NCBI GenBank assembly: GCA_000320545.1
Contig: ADNK01002191.1
Coordinates: 1-44,756, forward strand
Origin: Bigelowiella natans CCMP2755
Lineage: Eukaryota; Cercozoa; Chlorarachniophyceae
Length of the DNA: 44,756 nt
Direction of reading: 5' to 3'
In this document: piece by piece, positions 22,231 through 33,117 of the stretch
How positions within the stretch are numbered: position 1 is the stretch's first letter
Layout of the letters: each line of letters starts with the position of its first letter
Notes under the pieces: generated by a model
The model's database searches: none
Told to the model about the DNA's origin: nothing
What the model saw: the letters and a program-made list of their open reading frames with translations, nothing else
Translations under genes and position numbers: made by a program

Positions 22231-23697
22231 CTTTAAACATGCTCTGCGCAGCACACGTTCCTTGGCATGCACTCATGTTTATGCGGTTGAGAAATACGAA
22301 TGGACGGAAATGAAACCGTACTGGATCGTGGGCTGCTGAGGCCCGAGCTGCTGCACGCCAACCCCCCCGTTGATGTCGGTGTACTTCAATAAGCTATTCT
22401 TCCCCCCTCGCTGCGCAAGCGTGTACTTGGCAGCCGCCACCAACTCGATCAGATACCTGACGGTTATTATGGAGTTGTCTACATGCTCACAGGAGGCTCT
22501 CTCGCAGGCTCGGCGAGCTCTCTTCTTGATTATGTCACGTTTGGGCATGTGCGCACGCGAGCGTGTGGCAAAAACAGCTTCGGAATAAGAAAGCGGCGAA
22601 GGAGAAGTGCGCGACTCTGCTACTACCCCGCGGTAGGCGTTTGGCCGCTCAGCTCGGCAAACCACAGAGCATCGTGGCCGTCGTTGTCCATCTCCAGGAC
22701 GTTGGCCTGTCACGGCAAATGGCGCCGGCGTACAACAAGCAAATGGCAGAGCAAAATCAGGTGCTTGGGCGTGGGGATGCGGCACGCATTTCGGATGGAG
22801 CTTCATACGATGACTATTCCCCTGCACACCACAATGCCGTTGTGTTGGACGCTCCCCGTAGGAGTGTCAGGACAAGTAATTGGATCTCTCTTGAATATGG
22901 AAGTTGTGGTTATGGTGCTAGAGAGGCGGTCATTTTTTAAAATCTTCTCCCTCCTCCTCCTCCTCATCATCATCAGCAGCAGCAGCGTCCCCCACACCAT
23001 TACCTTGGCAGCGATAAGATATTTCACTGTTGCAAATCTGTTACGCTGGGCAGCGTTATGGAGCGGTGTGTTTCTGTGCGAGGAAGGTAGAAAGGGGGAG
23101 TCAGAGGATAAGCGGCCAAAAAAAACCGTCATTTGGATTTGTAGCGATGGGCGCTTCTCCCGCCGGGAAAACCCAAAAAACTCGTTAAAATTAGTATCGA
23201 TTACGATGGGAACGATTATTCACGACTACACAAGAACGATGGAAATAAGGACAGCTGGATGGGTGAATGCTTCTCGTACCCTTCACTCGTCCTGGAGTTG
23301 ACATCTGCTGCAGCTTCAACCAGCAGGTGGCACATATCCACATTCCCTCTCTGCGCCGCGAAGTGAATTGCTTCCCAGCCTAACGGAGCCAACGAGATGC
23401 ATGATGGTGGTGTGGGAGCAAGGGGTTTGTGCGCGTGGGCGTGCGTCTGAGAGATCCATTCTATTCGCACTACCCCCATCGGTATCATCATTATGCTCAC
23501 ATGTAACATATAAAAATGAAAGTATATGGGGGAGAGGGAGAGGGAGAGGGAGAGGGAGAGGGAGAGGGAGAGGACAAGAAACACAAAGACATCTACCTGT
23601 TGTAGTGCGGATATGGACATCGATCTTAGCCTCCAGGAGTGCCTTACCCGTATTCAAATGCCCTGATACAAACGAAGATGGTCAACATCTCCATAGG

Positions 23698-23752
<55 letters not shown>

Positions 23753-24653
23753 TACACACAAGTCTCTTTACTTTTACACGAGATCAGGCTTCTTTCAAGA
23801 TCAACGTCGAGAACAAGATAGCTTTGCTAAACACCCACGCACCGTTGTTTGCGGCCCAAGTCAACGCGGATCCGCCTTTTCCGATTATGAAAAAAAAAAG
23901 AACCAAAACAAACAGTAACGCTCAGCTAATGAAATTAGGCGATGATAAAATATCCAGTCAGCCGATAATTATATCAAACTTTTAGCTTAACAGAGAGGAG
24001 AAAAGATGCATCCTTGCTGCTATCATTAATTAGCAGCTTTCACCTGCGTCGTATCGAGCGTCAACGTCTGCACCTCCCACCAGGAGCCTTCTCACAATCT
24101 GCTCGAAACCCTAGAGGGGAAAAAGTGGAAGTAGAGCCCAGAAATTATAACGCGCACGCACGTACGCCCCATCCGCCCAAAAAATCGCAACTTCCCTTCC
24201 CTTCCCTCCCTCGAAAAATCAATTTGAGAATTTCATGCTCAGGAAGGGTGGCAGCATCAAAGGCGCACCGAGAAAGTACACGGGGAATCTCCCGGCTATT
24301 ATAAATTGTCTTTAGGCAATTGCGGCAAGGATTTAGAACTCCTATCAACCGCTCGCTTTCTACTTCCCCTCCTGCTCCAACTATTGCCTCTCAGCATACC
24401 ATTGCAGCAGCCATCATGAGCGGTGTCGTCTGCGTGGCACTTCTCGCATCCACATACGCGCGGTTTTTAAGCAGCATTTCCACCTCCTTGGACCCACCCG
24501 TGCGTGCTGCGTGGTGAAGAGCTACTTCCTTGCTTTCTACCGTCGCACTGCCAGCCTCCGCCTTGGGAAAATCGCCGATTTTTAGAGTTCCGGTGGGCGT
24601 GGGGTTTGTGGTGTAGTTCAGGATAGATAGCAGGGGACGCTTGTCCTACGACG

Positions 24654-24689
<36 letters not shown>

Positions 24690-24759
24690 TCTCCCCCCCT
24701 CCCTTCTAATTGCCTTATTTTCACTGCTAATGCACATTCCCTTCCGCCACAGCACCACT

Positions 24760-24794
<35 letters not shown>

Positions 24795-25150
24795 CACACC
24801 CTAATGACTCGATCATCACCACCACCTTGGCCTCTTCGAGGAGATACCGTAGCAGTGGAAGTCTATCCTTCTCTCTCCTCACGGCAAGATACACCGCGCT
24901 TTCACCCCCCCTCGTCAACTCATTCACGAGGGCCTATTCGGTTGGTAGATTTGGTGAAACCAAGCGATAGGAGCCCATCGAATATACCGAGAACAATAAC
25001 AACGATGAGGGAATTCAGCGGAGACGAGCGTGGCAGAAGCATTCGTTGTGACACTGATCACCTTTGCCTCCACGAGCTTTTTGCACATCTCAACCTCCTC
25101 TGGAAAATAGCAAAAACACGCATCACCATGATGATCCTTAATAATGTTAG

Positions 25151-25191
<41 letters not shown>

Positions 25192-26539
25192 TATTTGCCA
25201 GCGATCTACACGCTTCTTGTTCGCTTTCAGTTCTCTCACTCATCCTGCAGCTAAAGAACAATATGAAAATACGAGAGCTCGGAATCTTTAGATATATCAC
25301 TAGATAATATCCGCCAAACAGATCTCGCAGCAGGGGAAAAGCATCGCTGTTCTCTCGCTTATATTCATTGTATTTTATGCCTGTGTGCCTCCACCTTCGC
25401 ATTTCACCGCGAGGTGAAGGGCGGTGTATCCTGCGCTCGTAGCAAGGTTGACACTTGCAGAGTTCTCCAACAAGAACCTGCCACACGTTAGCTCATGGTT
25501 AGAAAGCGACGCCATGGAATCATCAACGGCCTGTGCATTCGCTTCGCGGCTGCGTTGTGATTTTGATGCAACTTGGCTAATTTCTGATTCCAGAGGAATG
25601 CAAAGTACATTCACTTCGTTATTTCATCCCATCTCTCGACAAAGGAGACGGCGTTTTAAGTAGGGGTTGCTGTGTGTTGTTGTCGTTGTTGTTATGGTCA
25701 GTTGTTTCTGCCACTAACTCTCCAGATTCCCTCTCCTCTGCCTTGGTTTGCATCGATTCAGGGATTGCAGCACATCGCACCGTACCTTGTTATTTCCGCG
25801 GAAGAATTCGTAAGAGACAGATGGAGCGGCGTGCCCACGGTCTTTCTCCCACCCCGAGCATTAACATCGGCTCTCGACGCGACCAGGAACTTAACGACAT
25901 CGAAGTGCTTGCCCGAGACCGCACGGTGGAGTGGGGATTCCTTTTTTGAGAAAATTTCATGCATTCCGTCGTTTCAAAGCTCTGATTTAACGGACTGTAT
26001 GACATCATCATTATGAGCCTTGAGGCTGTCTCGAAGTAACCGAGAACTAGTAGAAATACCTACCGACCGTGGCTGCGCCATCGATCTCACTGTTTACTTC
26101 CGCGTTTGCTTCAACTAGCAATTGGACCATTTGAAGGCTTCCCTGAGCGGCGGCAATATGGATAGGCTTCGAGCTGCTAGATCCCCCCTCGCTCGCCATA
26201 TTAGGATCCACCTGATAGGAATACATGAAATACCACAATTTGCCAAAGGTTAGACGTGAATAGCAATCTGTAATTTGTCACTACTTTAAATTCCAAGAGC
26301 CTCTGTGCATATTCGATATTATTGCCTTTAGTGGCCTTCAATAAGTCTGCCGAGCAGGGAACTAGTATGCAACAAAAAGATGAGTGCTTTTGGTAAAGTG
26401 GTGCGGGGTTTCGCCGGGAAAATGTGGAGAACGAGCGCACGCTGCACCATCAGGTTGGGGATCAAAATCATTAGATACATATTTAACTCTACTAAATACC
26501 TTTCGTCGCAGAGTAATATCGCGTTGCCCGGCACCCCAT
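22046..26539 (-). CDS. ankyrin-repeat protein with N-terminal MGC lipidation signal
   Basis: Sixteen minus-strand exons join in frame to 502 residues: 26539-26500, 26361-26285, 26211-26068, 25940-25786, 25477-25395, 25099-25062, 24933-24826, 24645-24400, 24098-24044, 23875-23843, 23662-23597, 23379-23280, 23073-23004, 22706-22627, 22456-22322 and 22124-22046. The first exon codes only 13 residues starting MGCRATR, with Gly2 and Thr6 for myristoylation and Cys3 for palmitoylation, so membrane anchoring is likely. Ankyrin repeats form one block at about residues 25-180 (PIHIAAAQGSLQMVQLL, SPLHRAVSGKHFDVVKFL, TALHLAVK) and a second at about 240-460 (WEAIHFAAQRGNVDMC, NTPLHNAAQRNRF, HDALWFAEL). 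A degenerate stretch lies between them. The C-terminal 26 residues are acidic (DDDDDNLSEISDN). It is probably a scaffold; the binding partner is unknown. The exon 3 donor (gtcggt) is the weakest junction. Confidence 0.9.
22181..22227. repeat. (CA)n(GA)n microsatellite
   Basis: Compound dinucleotide array in the last intron of the ankyrin gene. Confidence 0.9.
23523..23573. repeat. (GGGAGA)n hexanucleotide array
   Basis: About eight copies of a six-base unit in an intron of the ankyrin gene. It is unusual here, where most arrays are di- or trinucleotide. Confidence 0.9.
23701..23760. repeat. (CT)n(CA)n microsatellite
   Basis: Compound array in an ankyrin-gene intron. Confidence 0.9.
25153..25187. 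repeat. (AT)n microsatellite beside a splice acceptor (minus strand)
   Basis: TA run in the ankyrin-gene intron upstream (minus sense) of exon 25099-25062. Confidence 0.9.
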
Positions 26540-26976
26540 TGAAACTGTCGTCCAAATCCAGATGAGTTGCGTGTTCGGCTGGACTTGGTGACTAGGTGGG
26601 TGGGGGGGAAACCAGTTAAAATTCTTCCGTTGATGACCGTTCAAAAATGATGGATATTTCTATGTTAAGTTGCCTTCATTTCCGCCTTACGACAAAAATA
26701 GTATGCTGTCGTAGAGGAAGATTATTATAATTCACGAACAAAAGAAAAAGAAAAGGGATTTCAGATATGTGACAATGGTATTGCGGTCACATTTTATTAT
26801 ATCCAAAATGGGGATATTCCGTAAATGCGACAAAGGATTTATGATGTCGCAAATTCAAGATTGTTTCTTGACTTCTATCTGCTTCCCGAAACTTCAGGAA
26901 GAGGGACTGTGAAGGAACGAAGGAAGGGTGAGGAAGAGGAGAGAGAGAGAGAGAGGCTTGGAGTCATCCGCGCGCC
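26540..26976. promoter_or_regulatory. divergent intergenic region (ankyrin / USP)
   Basis: 437 bases lie between head-to-head ATGs. AT-rich in the middle, with a short (GA)n run at about 26940-26956 just before the USP start. A shared promoter is likely but no core element is certain. Confidence 0.5.
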
Positions 26977-29900
26977 ATGTCCGACCCTCCAGCTGCAAAG
27001 AAGAAGAAAAAGGCAGGGCCGTCCATTGCGAAGGTCGCAAATATTCTAATCTCCTCGCCCCAGTACAGGAGCTACAGCACGAAAAAGAGGCGAGCCGCCT
27101 TCGATAAATTTCTCGATCAAAAAGACCTCTCATCCCCAGAAGGCGCGCAGGAGGCCATGGAAACAGCCATTCGAATGTTCCTTGGAAATCTTCCAGGCCT
27201 GCCGAAGAAGCAGGCAGGCGCAGAGCAAGTGCGTATAACCCAGCTAACGAATTTCTTTGCGAGCTCTCTCCTAAACAAGGCCTTTGAGGCCAATCCGACG
27301 TATTGCCTGGGGGTTCTAAGCCCAGCAATGCTGCGTCCTCTCTCTCCGAAGAGCCTCGGCACGGTCGCGAGCAGCAGGGTCCTCGCGCTCTTCCGCGCCG
27401 TTTTCAAGGTCATCCGGCGCCTGTTTCCGTTGAACGAGCTGCTGCAACGGCTGGAGCTCCTGCGACCCGGTATCGATTCCTTAGTGAAGGAAAACAATCG
27501 ACAACCTGTCCCCCCCCTCTCGACGCAGATGGCACTGCTCTCCTTGCTAGAGGAGTTCCCGACCCTGGTTCCTCAGAGAGCTGAGTTTCGCACGTATGTT
27601 CTCGTGAGGTGGCTGGCGCAGCTGCCGGAGGTGCACGGAAAAGGCCCTCTTGGGAACAAGATCGCCCTCCTGATAAAAGCAGGCTGGCAAGATCCGACAA
27701 GGCTTCCATCTGAGAAAAAACAGCAGTGCGAAGCCGCTTTGAAGACAGCGTTCGCTTTCTTGTGCGGCTCTCCCCTCGGGCCGTCCCGGGAAGGCAGACG
27801 GAAGGATGGGGGGGAGGAGAAACAGCAACAAGGGCAGCATCAGCAGCGTCTTTCCCCCTCGATCGCCTTGCTATTTGACGCAATGCCTTCTGCCCTGGTG
27901 AGCGTGGTGCCAGAGTTTGTATCACGCGTTGCCCCCCACCTCGACGACCAAGTCCTCTTCGAGGCAGCCGTGCATATGGTGCTATGGAGAATGAACAGCG
28001 ACGTCAGCCAATGGACCGCGGCGCTCCTCCAGGGATACCTCAACGCCGATAAGTCGCACATCCTAGTCGAAGTGACGGCGAGGGCTGTGCACCCTCTCCT
28101 CGAGCAGCTGAAGCGGCCGGAGACGAGGGAGGGGGCCTTCCAGCTCGTGCGGTTCTTGCTCCTGGGCTGCCAGCATAGCAGCAGGACTTTCCGGGACAAT
28201 CTTCTCCATTTGAAGGAGATAGCCGTCACGGCGTTCGCGGAGGAGGAATCTGTGAGAGAGACCGATAACAACAACAGCAGCAGCAACACCACCACGACCA
28301 CGACGACGACTTCGATAGCCTCCTCCGCCTCTACGACACCCATTCGCGCAATGTTCGCACAGATGTGCTACTGCCTGATGTTCCAGCACGCCGGGTACCC
28401 CGTGGAATACCTCCCTCTCCTGGAGGCCCTGAAACCGCTTCTCAAGGCCCAGCCGAGCGAGAAGGAGAAGCTAGAGATCCTGGCCAAGTTCGCCTGGAGG
28501 CGGAGCGACGGCAGCCTCGTTTCTGACAGTCTGGATCGGACGGATGGTAACAACGCCACCACGGCCCTGGTAGCGTCGTTGCAAGAGGAGCAAAAACGAC
28601 GCCGCCATCACACTCCCCTCGGCCTCTCCAACATGGGCAATACTTGCTACATGAACTCCGTGCTCCAGGCGCTATACCTATCCGACCGCTTCCGGAGCGC
28701 GGTCTTGGGCTACGAAAAACGCCTCCGGGTGAGGGGGGGAGGGGCGGGGGCCGGGGCCGGGGCGGCGGGGGGGTCGTCTGGTGAGCTCGGCGGCGCTCGG
28801 ACGATGCTGACGAAGCTGCAAAACGTCTTTGCGTTCCTGCATTTGTCTCACCGGAAGGTCCATGCCCCTCGAGAGCTACTTCGCAGCCTGCCGCAGATCT
28901 ACAGCAACGGCTCGCAGCAGGATGCCACGGAGTTTGCCAAGTACCTCCTAGACCGCGTTGACGCCGTCCTGCTCGAGGGGCAGCAGGGGCTGGGAGAAAG
29001 TGGGAGGGGCGGGGGAGGGGAAAGGCGAGAGACGACCGAGGATAGTGGTAAGGAGAGGGGGGAGCAGGGGGCTGCGAAGTTCTCGAAAGCCGGAGAGGCA
29101 TCGCAGGAGAACAGAGGGGTGAAACGGGAAGATGACATTCAAGTCGGCCCAACTGAGAACGCCACTCTTCCTCCTCCAGCAGCTGGGAAAATGGAGATTG
29201 ATGAGAAAACTACGGCGAATTCACCCGCGCCGTCATCGTTGTCGCCATCAAACAAGAGCAGCAGCAGCAGCAGAACAGGATTCCAGGGGGTCTTGAGATC
29301 CGAAGTTGAGTGTCAGGAATGCCAAACCGTATCTATGCGCCAGGAGAAATTCACCGAAATCTCCGTGTCCTTCCCCCCCCCCGAGGCGAGCTCGGAGGGA
29401 GAGAGGCCAGGGGGTGAGATGACGCTGGAACGGATGCTGGAAGGGCACTTCTCGCCCGAGGACCTCTCCGGGCCAAACGCCTTCCGCTGCTCGAAATGCG
29501 GGAAGAAGACGCGAGCGGTCAAACGGCTCTCAATTCGTAGCGCCCCCGAGCACCTCATCGTCAACATCAAGAGGCATCGATATGACCCCCGCAGCGGCAT
29601 CAGCAAGGAAATGGCGGACGTTAAATACCCGGAGATCCTACAGCTCCAAACCTCTTCCACCGAAGCGCGGGGGGGCGGTGGTCGGGAACGACTCGCACGC
29701 CATTATTCCTCCTCACCCCCTTCGCTCTCGAGCGGTACCGATCGGGGAGGCGGGGGTTGGGGCCGGCAGAGCGAGAGGTATGCGCTTTATGCGGCGATTA
29801 TTCACTCGGGGAGGTCGTTTCAGTACGGGCACTACTACGTGGTGGGTCGGTCAAGCGAAGGCGCAGTTACGAATGTCATCCCCTCCTCGGAAGAGGAGGG

Positions 29901-30585
29901 ACATCGAGGCCACGTGCAGTCTCCTTTCACTGAGGAAGCAGATGAAGGATCGAAACAAACGGGAGAAGAGGCGAAGGCCTCCTCCTCCTCCTCCTCCTCC
30001 TCCTCATCCTCATCCTCCTCAATATCAGCGGCATCATCGTCATCATCATCGCCCTCTATCTCCCTATCTGCCCCCCCCTCTCTCACCTCATGGCACGTGT
30101 TCAATGACTCCTCGGTGTCGCCCTCAACGCGCGGCATCCTGGAGAACATCACGACGTCATTTCCGAACGACGTGGCATACGCGCTCTTCTACCGCCGCAT
30201 CGATGATGATGATGATGGTGGTGATGATGATGGCGATGAGGAGAAGAGAAACGGCACGAAGAAAGGGGAGGGGGGCTGTGCAGCAGGCGTACCCGCCCCC
30301 ATCGTGCGAATGGTCGCTCGCGACAACACCGCTTACAAAGCTGAGATGAGCCGTTTGCGGGCATACCAGGCTTCGGCAGCAGCAGCCTCAGGTTCCCGCA
30401 GCAACTACGCCTCCGCTGCGGTCCTGCACGGAGGAGGGGGGGGGTCGGCTTTGAGGGACTTTAATCGTGGCGGGCTAATGGGTGCTCCGGAGCTCTTCAA
30501 CAAATCGAGGGAGAGGGTCACGCAGGGCTATAGCGATGCGAAGATGCATGATGGCACTGAATATGTAGACCCCGATTTCGAGTAG
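26977..30585 (+). CDS. ubiquitin carboxyl-terminal hydrolase, USP family (intronless)
   Basis: Single ORF of 1202 residues ending at TAG 30583-30585. It is a cysteine protease that removes ubiquitin from proteins. The catalytic Cys557 lies in GLSNMGNTCYMNSVLQAL, the His952 box is SFQYGHYYVVG, and WHVFNDSSV (about 1039-1047) supplies the third residue. Zinc-binding pairs are CQEC (779-782) and CSKC (838-841). The first about 540 residues look alpha-helical and repeat-like, as in USP35/USP38, the nearest human type by layout; that subtype is inference. Low-complexity inserts interrupt the domain: a Gly/Ala run after 585, a Glu/Lys-rich insert at about 670-765, poly-Ser at about 1000-1025 and an Asp/Gly run near 1070. 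The gene is intronless and GC-rich, while its neighbours have up to 16 exons. Overlapping antisense ORFs are shadows of its GC-rich codons. Confidence 0.95.
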   Translation: MSDPPAAKKKKKAGPSIAKVANILISSPQYRSYSTKKRRAAFDKFLDQKDLSSPEGAQEAMETAIRMFLGNLPGLPKKQAGAEQVRITQLTNFFASSLLNKAFEANPTYCLGVLSPAMLRPLSPKSLGTVASSRVLALFRAVFKVIRRLFPLNELLQRLELLRPGIDSLVKENNRQPVPPLSTQMALLSLLEEFPTLVPQRAEFRTYVLVRWLAQLPEVHGKGPLGNKIALLIKAGWQDPTRLPSEKKQQCEAALKTAFAFLCGSPLGPSREGRRKDGGEEKQQQGQHQQRLSPSIALLFDAMPSALVSVVPEFVSRVAPHLDDQVLFEAAVHMVLWRMNSDVSQWTAALLQGYLNADKSHILVEVTARAVHPLLEQLKRPETREGAFQLVRFLLLGCQHSSRTFRDNLLHLKEIAVTAFAEEESVRETDNNNSSSNTTTTTTTTSIASSASTTPIRAMFAQMCYCLMFQHAGYPVEYLPLLEALKPLLKAQPSEKEKLEILAKFAWRRSDGSLVSDSLDRTDGNNATTALVASLQEEQKRRRHHTPLGLSNMGNTCYMNSVLQALYLSDRFRSAVLGYEKRLRVRGGGAGAGAGAAGGSSGELGGARTMLTKLQNVFAFLHLSHRKVHAPRELLRSLPQIYSNGSQQDATEFAKYLLDRVDAVLLEGQQGLGESGRGGGGERRETTEDSGKERGEQGAAKFSKAGEASQENRGVKREDDIQVGPTENATLPPPAAGKMEIDEKTTANSPAPSSLSPSNKSSSSSRTGFQGVLRSEVECQECQTVSMRQEKFTEISVSFPPPEASSEGERPGGEMTLERMLEGHFSPEDLSGPNAFRCSKCGKKTRAVKRLSIRSAPEHLIVNIKRHRYDPRSGISKEMADVKYPEILQLQTSSTEARGGGGRERLARHYSSSPPSLSSGTDRGGGGWGRQSERYALYAAIIHSGRSFQYGHYYVVGRSSEGAVTNVIPSSEEEGHRGHVQSPFTEEADEGSKQTGEEAKASSSSSSSSSSSSSSISAASSSSSSPSISLSAPPSLTSWHVFNDSSVSPSTRGILENITTSFPNDVAYALFYRRIDDDDDGGDDDGDEEKRNGTKKGEGGCAAGVPAPIVRMVARDNTAYKAEMSRLRAYQASAAAASGSRSNYASAAVLHGGGGGSALRDFNRGGLMGAPELFNKSRERVTQGYSDAKMHDGTEYVDPDFE

Positions 30586-31170
30586 TAGTAATAGTAGTAG
30601 TACGGTGTACGCATATCAAATGGCAAAGCGTTTATTGTAACGTGCGATCCTGAAGTTTAAACCGTACATTACGCATTACGATCTTTGATTCTTTGTGAGT
30701 GCTGATGCTGCATGAGATTATTGGTGCGGTCGATAACGCAGCCCGCTTAGCATGTGCTTCATGCACGGGCCGCTGGCTGCTGCTATAATAACGTTTTAGT
30801 CGGGGAGCTTGCCGTGTAATGCGTTGCCGTCTGTAGTATTGTGTGCATGATACACTACTCTGATCGACGATGATAGTGAATGCATAAGGCTCATCTCCTC
30901 AAACTAAATGCGACATATGTAAAGCTGTGAGGCACTTCAACAAAAATTCTACGCTATTTTCAGGTGGATAGCGTGCGAGCGTGCGATGTAAATTGTGTCG
31001 CGACATGTCCAGATATGCTTTAACTATAAGAGACAATTCGCACTGAACACTAACGACTTTATTCAAGCCATACATAGCGAACATGATATCGGCCGGCTAG
31101 CATTCAATGCTCGAATACACTTTAGTTGCTGTTGCTTGTTTTGGCAGGAAAATGCACGTTTACTGAGTTG
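30586..31170. other. spacer between convergent genes
   Basis: Follows the USP stop with a short TAG/TAA-rich tract. A 61-codon minus-strand ORF at 30899-31084 has no support. It probably holds both 3' UTRs. Confidence 0.55.
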
Positions 31171-32475
31171 TTAGTACAGCTGAAGCTGTGACGGCAAAGG
31201 TTTCAGAAATTGCTCAATAGCAGCCCGCTTCTTCATTTCATTAGTATCGTAATAGCATTTAAATATTGCCCTCAACTTGCTTTGGAATTCTGTTCCCGTA
31301 GAGTGTCGTTTTTCATCGGCAGAGAATTGAAATATCTTCGCCTTGTTGGGATCCATGAGGATTTTGGGATTCGCAGAAAGGCGGCATTGCCCGTACTTCG
31401 GAGGGGCACTTTCAAGCGCTTTCCGAAGAGAAGGCCGATTGGGATCGAACCTTCCATACGCAAAGCAACCATAGGCCAAATCATCGACCACATCTTTCCG
31501 AATAAAAATCTGAAGTAGGTTTCCCCTCAGGGTGGTCGGTGGAGGTGTCCGCAAGTGTCCGGTAGTGTCGGGGGGTTTGGAGCTCCGTATAACTGCTCCT
31601 GAGGTCCCAAACGCCTCTAGAGGGTATCTGTACCTCCCTGCAAGCTCGCAGATCTCACTTTTCAATTGCATCGCCTCTATTTTGGAGAGAACGTCATCGA
31701 TGATGCCCCCGACTCCGCAAGCACAGTATCCGCTTGCAAAGCTTGAAGGCGTAGCCTCGCTCGTATCATACAAGCTGGTATTCCCCGCGATCGCAATGCT
31801 TCTGAACGTTGCGTTGTGGTCGTTTCCCCAGTTGTTGTCGTCTACCTTTGTCATAGAGCTCCCCTGATAATGGTTTTTTAACTTCTCCTTAAGAACTGAC
31901 GCATTTGGAGCTAGTAAGAAAGGGCTCGTGTGAAGCCTTGGGAGAACGCTTTGCCCTTCCCAGCCTAGAAGGACTGCAGCGAGGGCCGAGTAGACTTCGT
32001 AGATAACTGCTGATGCGCAGTACACGTGATGAATTGGCACGTAACCGTCATTATATTTCTTTTCGTTATCTTCGATTTCCTTCAGGAGTGATTTCATGAA
32101 AGGGTTCACCGCAGAATGTGTTGTTGACGGCGCACTATAGAGAGTAGGAAGAAGTGTAGCACCATCGCTCGATGTGAAGTCTTTGAAAGCAGAGGTGGGT
32201 TTAAATGCTATTAATTTCTTCGTTTCAGTTCTACTGGATTCAGTGTAGCTTTCCCCATGTAAGGTGGTACAAAGCTCATGTTGCTGTTTCTTAACCTTTT
32301 CAGCTGATTCTTCCCGAAATCGCTTCTTCCGCCTCCTCCTCTTCCTCTTCCTCTTCCTTCTCACCATTTTCGTTACGCCCCTCTTGTACGAGTCTTGAGT
32401 TTGAGCTTGTGTTTTTGATCGCAAGTCTATCCCTCGCGAGGAGTGCGAAGCCATCCCGTCCATATCCGAGTACAT
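31171..32475 (-). CDS. intronless protein of unknown family (434 residues)
   Basis: One uninterrupted minus-strand ORF. I chose the first ATG (32475); the frame is open a little upstream without ATG. A very basic stretch (RRKRKRKRRRRKKRF) near the N-terminus could be a nuclear or nucleolar signal. The rest is well folded in look: HHVYCASAVIYEVYSALAAV (helix with small residues), a polar core with WGNDHNATFRSIAIAGN, CACGVGGIIDDVLSKIE and LLQIFIRKDVVDDLAYGCF. No transmembrane segment or known catalytic motif is certain. Codon use is less GC-rich than in the USP gene. I do not recognise the family. Intronless structure beside intron-rich genes could mean a retrocopy or acquisition by transfer, but that is speculation. 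Confidence 0.82.
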   Translation of the reverse strand: MYSDMDGMASHSSRGIDLRSKTQAQTQDSYKRGVTKMVRRKRKRKRRRRKKRFREESAEKVKKQQHELCTTLHGESYTESSRTETKKLIAFKPTSAFKDFTSSDGATLLPTLYSAPSTTHSAVNPFMKSLLKEIEDNEKKYNDGYVPIHHVYCASAVIYEVYSALAAVLLGWEGQSVLPRLHTSPFLLAPNASVLKEKLKNHYQGSSMTKVDDNNWGNDHNATFRSIAIAGNTSLYDTSEATPSSFASGYCACGVGGIIDDVLSKIEAMQLKSEICELAGRYRYPLEAFGTSGAVIRSSKPPDTTGHLRTPPPTTLRGNLLQIFIRKDVVDDLAYGCFAYGRFDPNRPSLRKALESAPPKYGQCRLSANPKILMDPNKAKIFQFSADEKRHSTGTEFQSKLRAIFKCYYDTNEMKKRAAIEQFLKPLPSQLQLY

Positions 32476-33117
32476 AGTGTTTGGGCAAGGAAGCGAAGCG
32501 ACGGGTGCGAGGTGAATCACAACTCAGACACAATAGGTGGATTCTACATAGGCCTTGGACCTAAATCCGAGTCAAGTTCTGGCTAAGAAGAACGTCGAGG
32601 GGTCAAGTCTGCCTCTATTCGGGGCTCGGCTATCCTCCGGAGCATGATTTTCCCCTCTCGTTGACCCTCCTCGGAACCCGAGGAAGAAATATGACAGCAA
32701 GGAAATCCTGAAATGACCACAATTTCAAGGGAGATTTACGGGTCCGACAAAGATTCTTTGCGAGTCGCGGAGTAGAATTCTGCGTCTATTCTTAGGAGAA
32801 TAATCTCGGCTCGTGTTTGCAACAGGGAAGTTTCTCGAGGAAAATTGTCAGGAGATACGGGTGTCAAAACTTACGCCTACAGCTGCGACAACAGCAGACT
32901 CGATCTGACATTTTGGTACATACCGAAAACATCTGGGGTTTTCTTCCTGCGACAACGTTTCTAACACAGTTTTTTCCGTTTGATATTTGGAAGTCGCAGG
33001 CTCGGATTCCCTTGCGATTGCCTTCGCTCGGCCCTCGGCCTCTTGCAGAGTTCCGAGCGGAATGGCGACGTGGTGTGCCCAACACACTGCCTCTCTTCCC
33101 CCTCTCACAACACCATA
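32476..33117. promoter_or_regulatory. divergent intergenic region (unknown protein / FGGY kinase)
   Basis: 642 bases lie between head-to-head start codons. ORFs on both strands at 32817-33100 overlap but have no motif support. No certain promoter element. Confidence 0.4.

Noticed and set aside
22279-22827. 182-codon minus-strand ORF in the ankyrin 3' region
   Set aside because: It reads through an intron. The canonical splice 22627 to 22456 gives an ankyrin-consistent protein in phase, and the read-through does not.
28442-29152. 236-codon minus-strand ORF within the USP gene
   Set aside because: Antisense shadow of GC-rich USP codons; it has no motif and overlaps the catalytic Cys box.
29582-30349. 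255-codon plus-strand ORF overlapping the USP C-terminus
   Set aside because: Alternative frame of the USP gene. The conserved His box and WHVFNDSS motif are in the main frame.
30899-31084. 61-codon minus-strand ORF in the USP 3' flank
   Set aside because: Short, no motif, no splice context; chance ORF in a 3' spacer.
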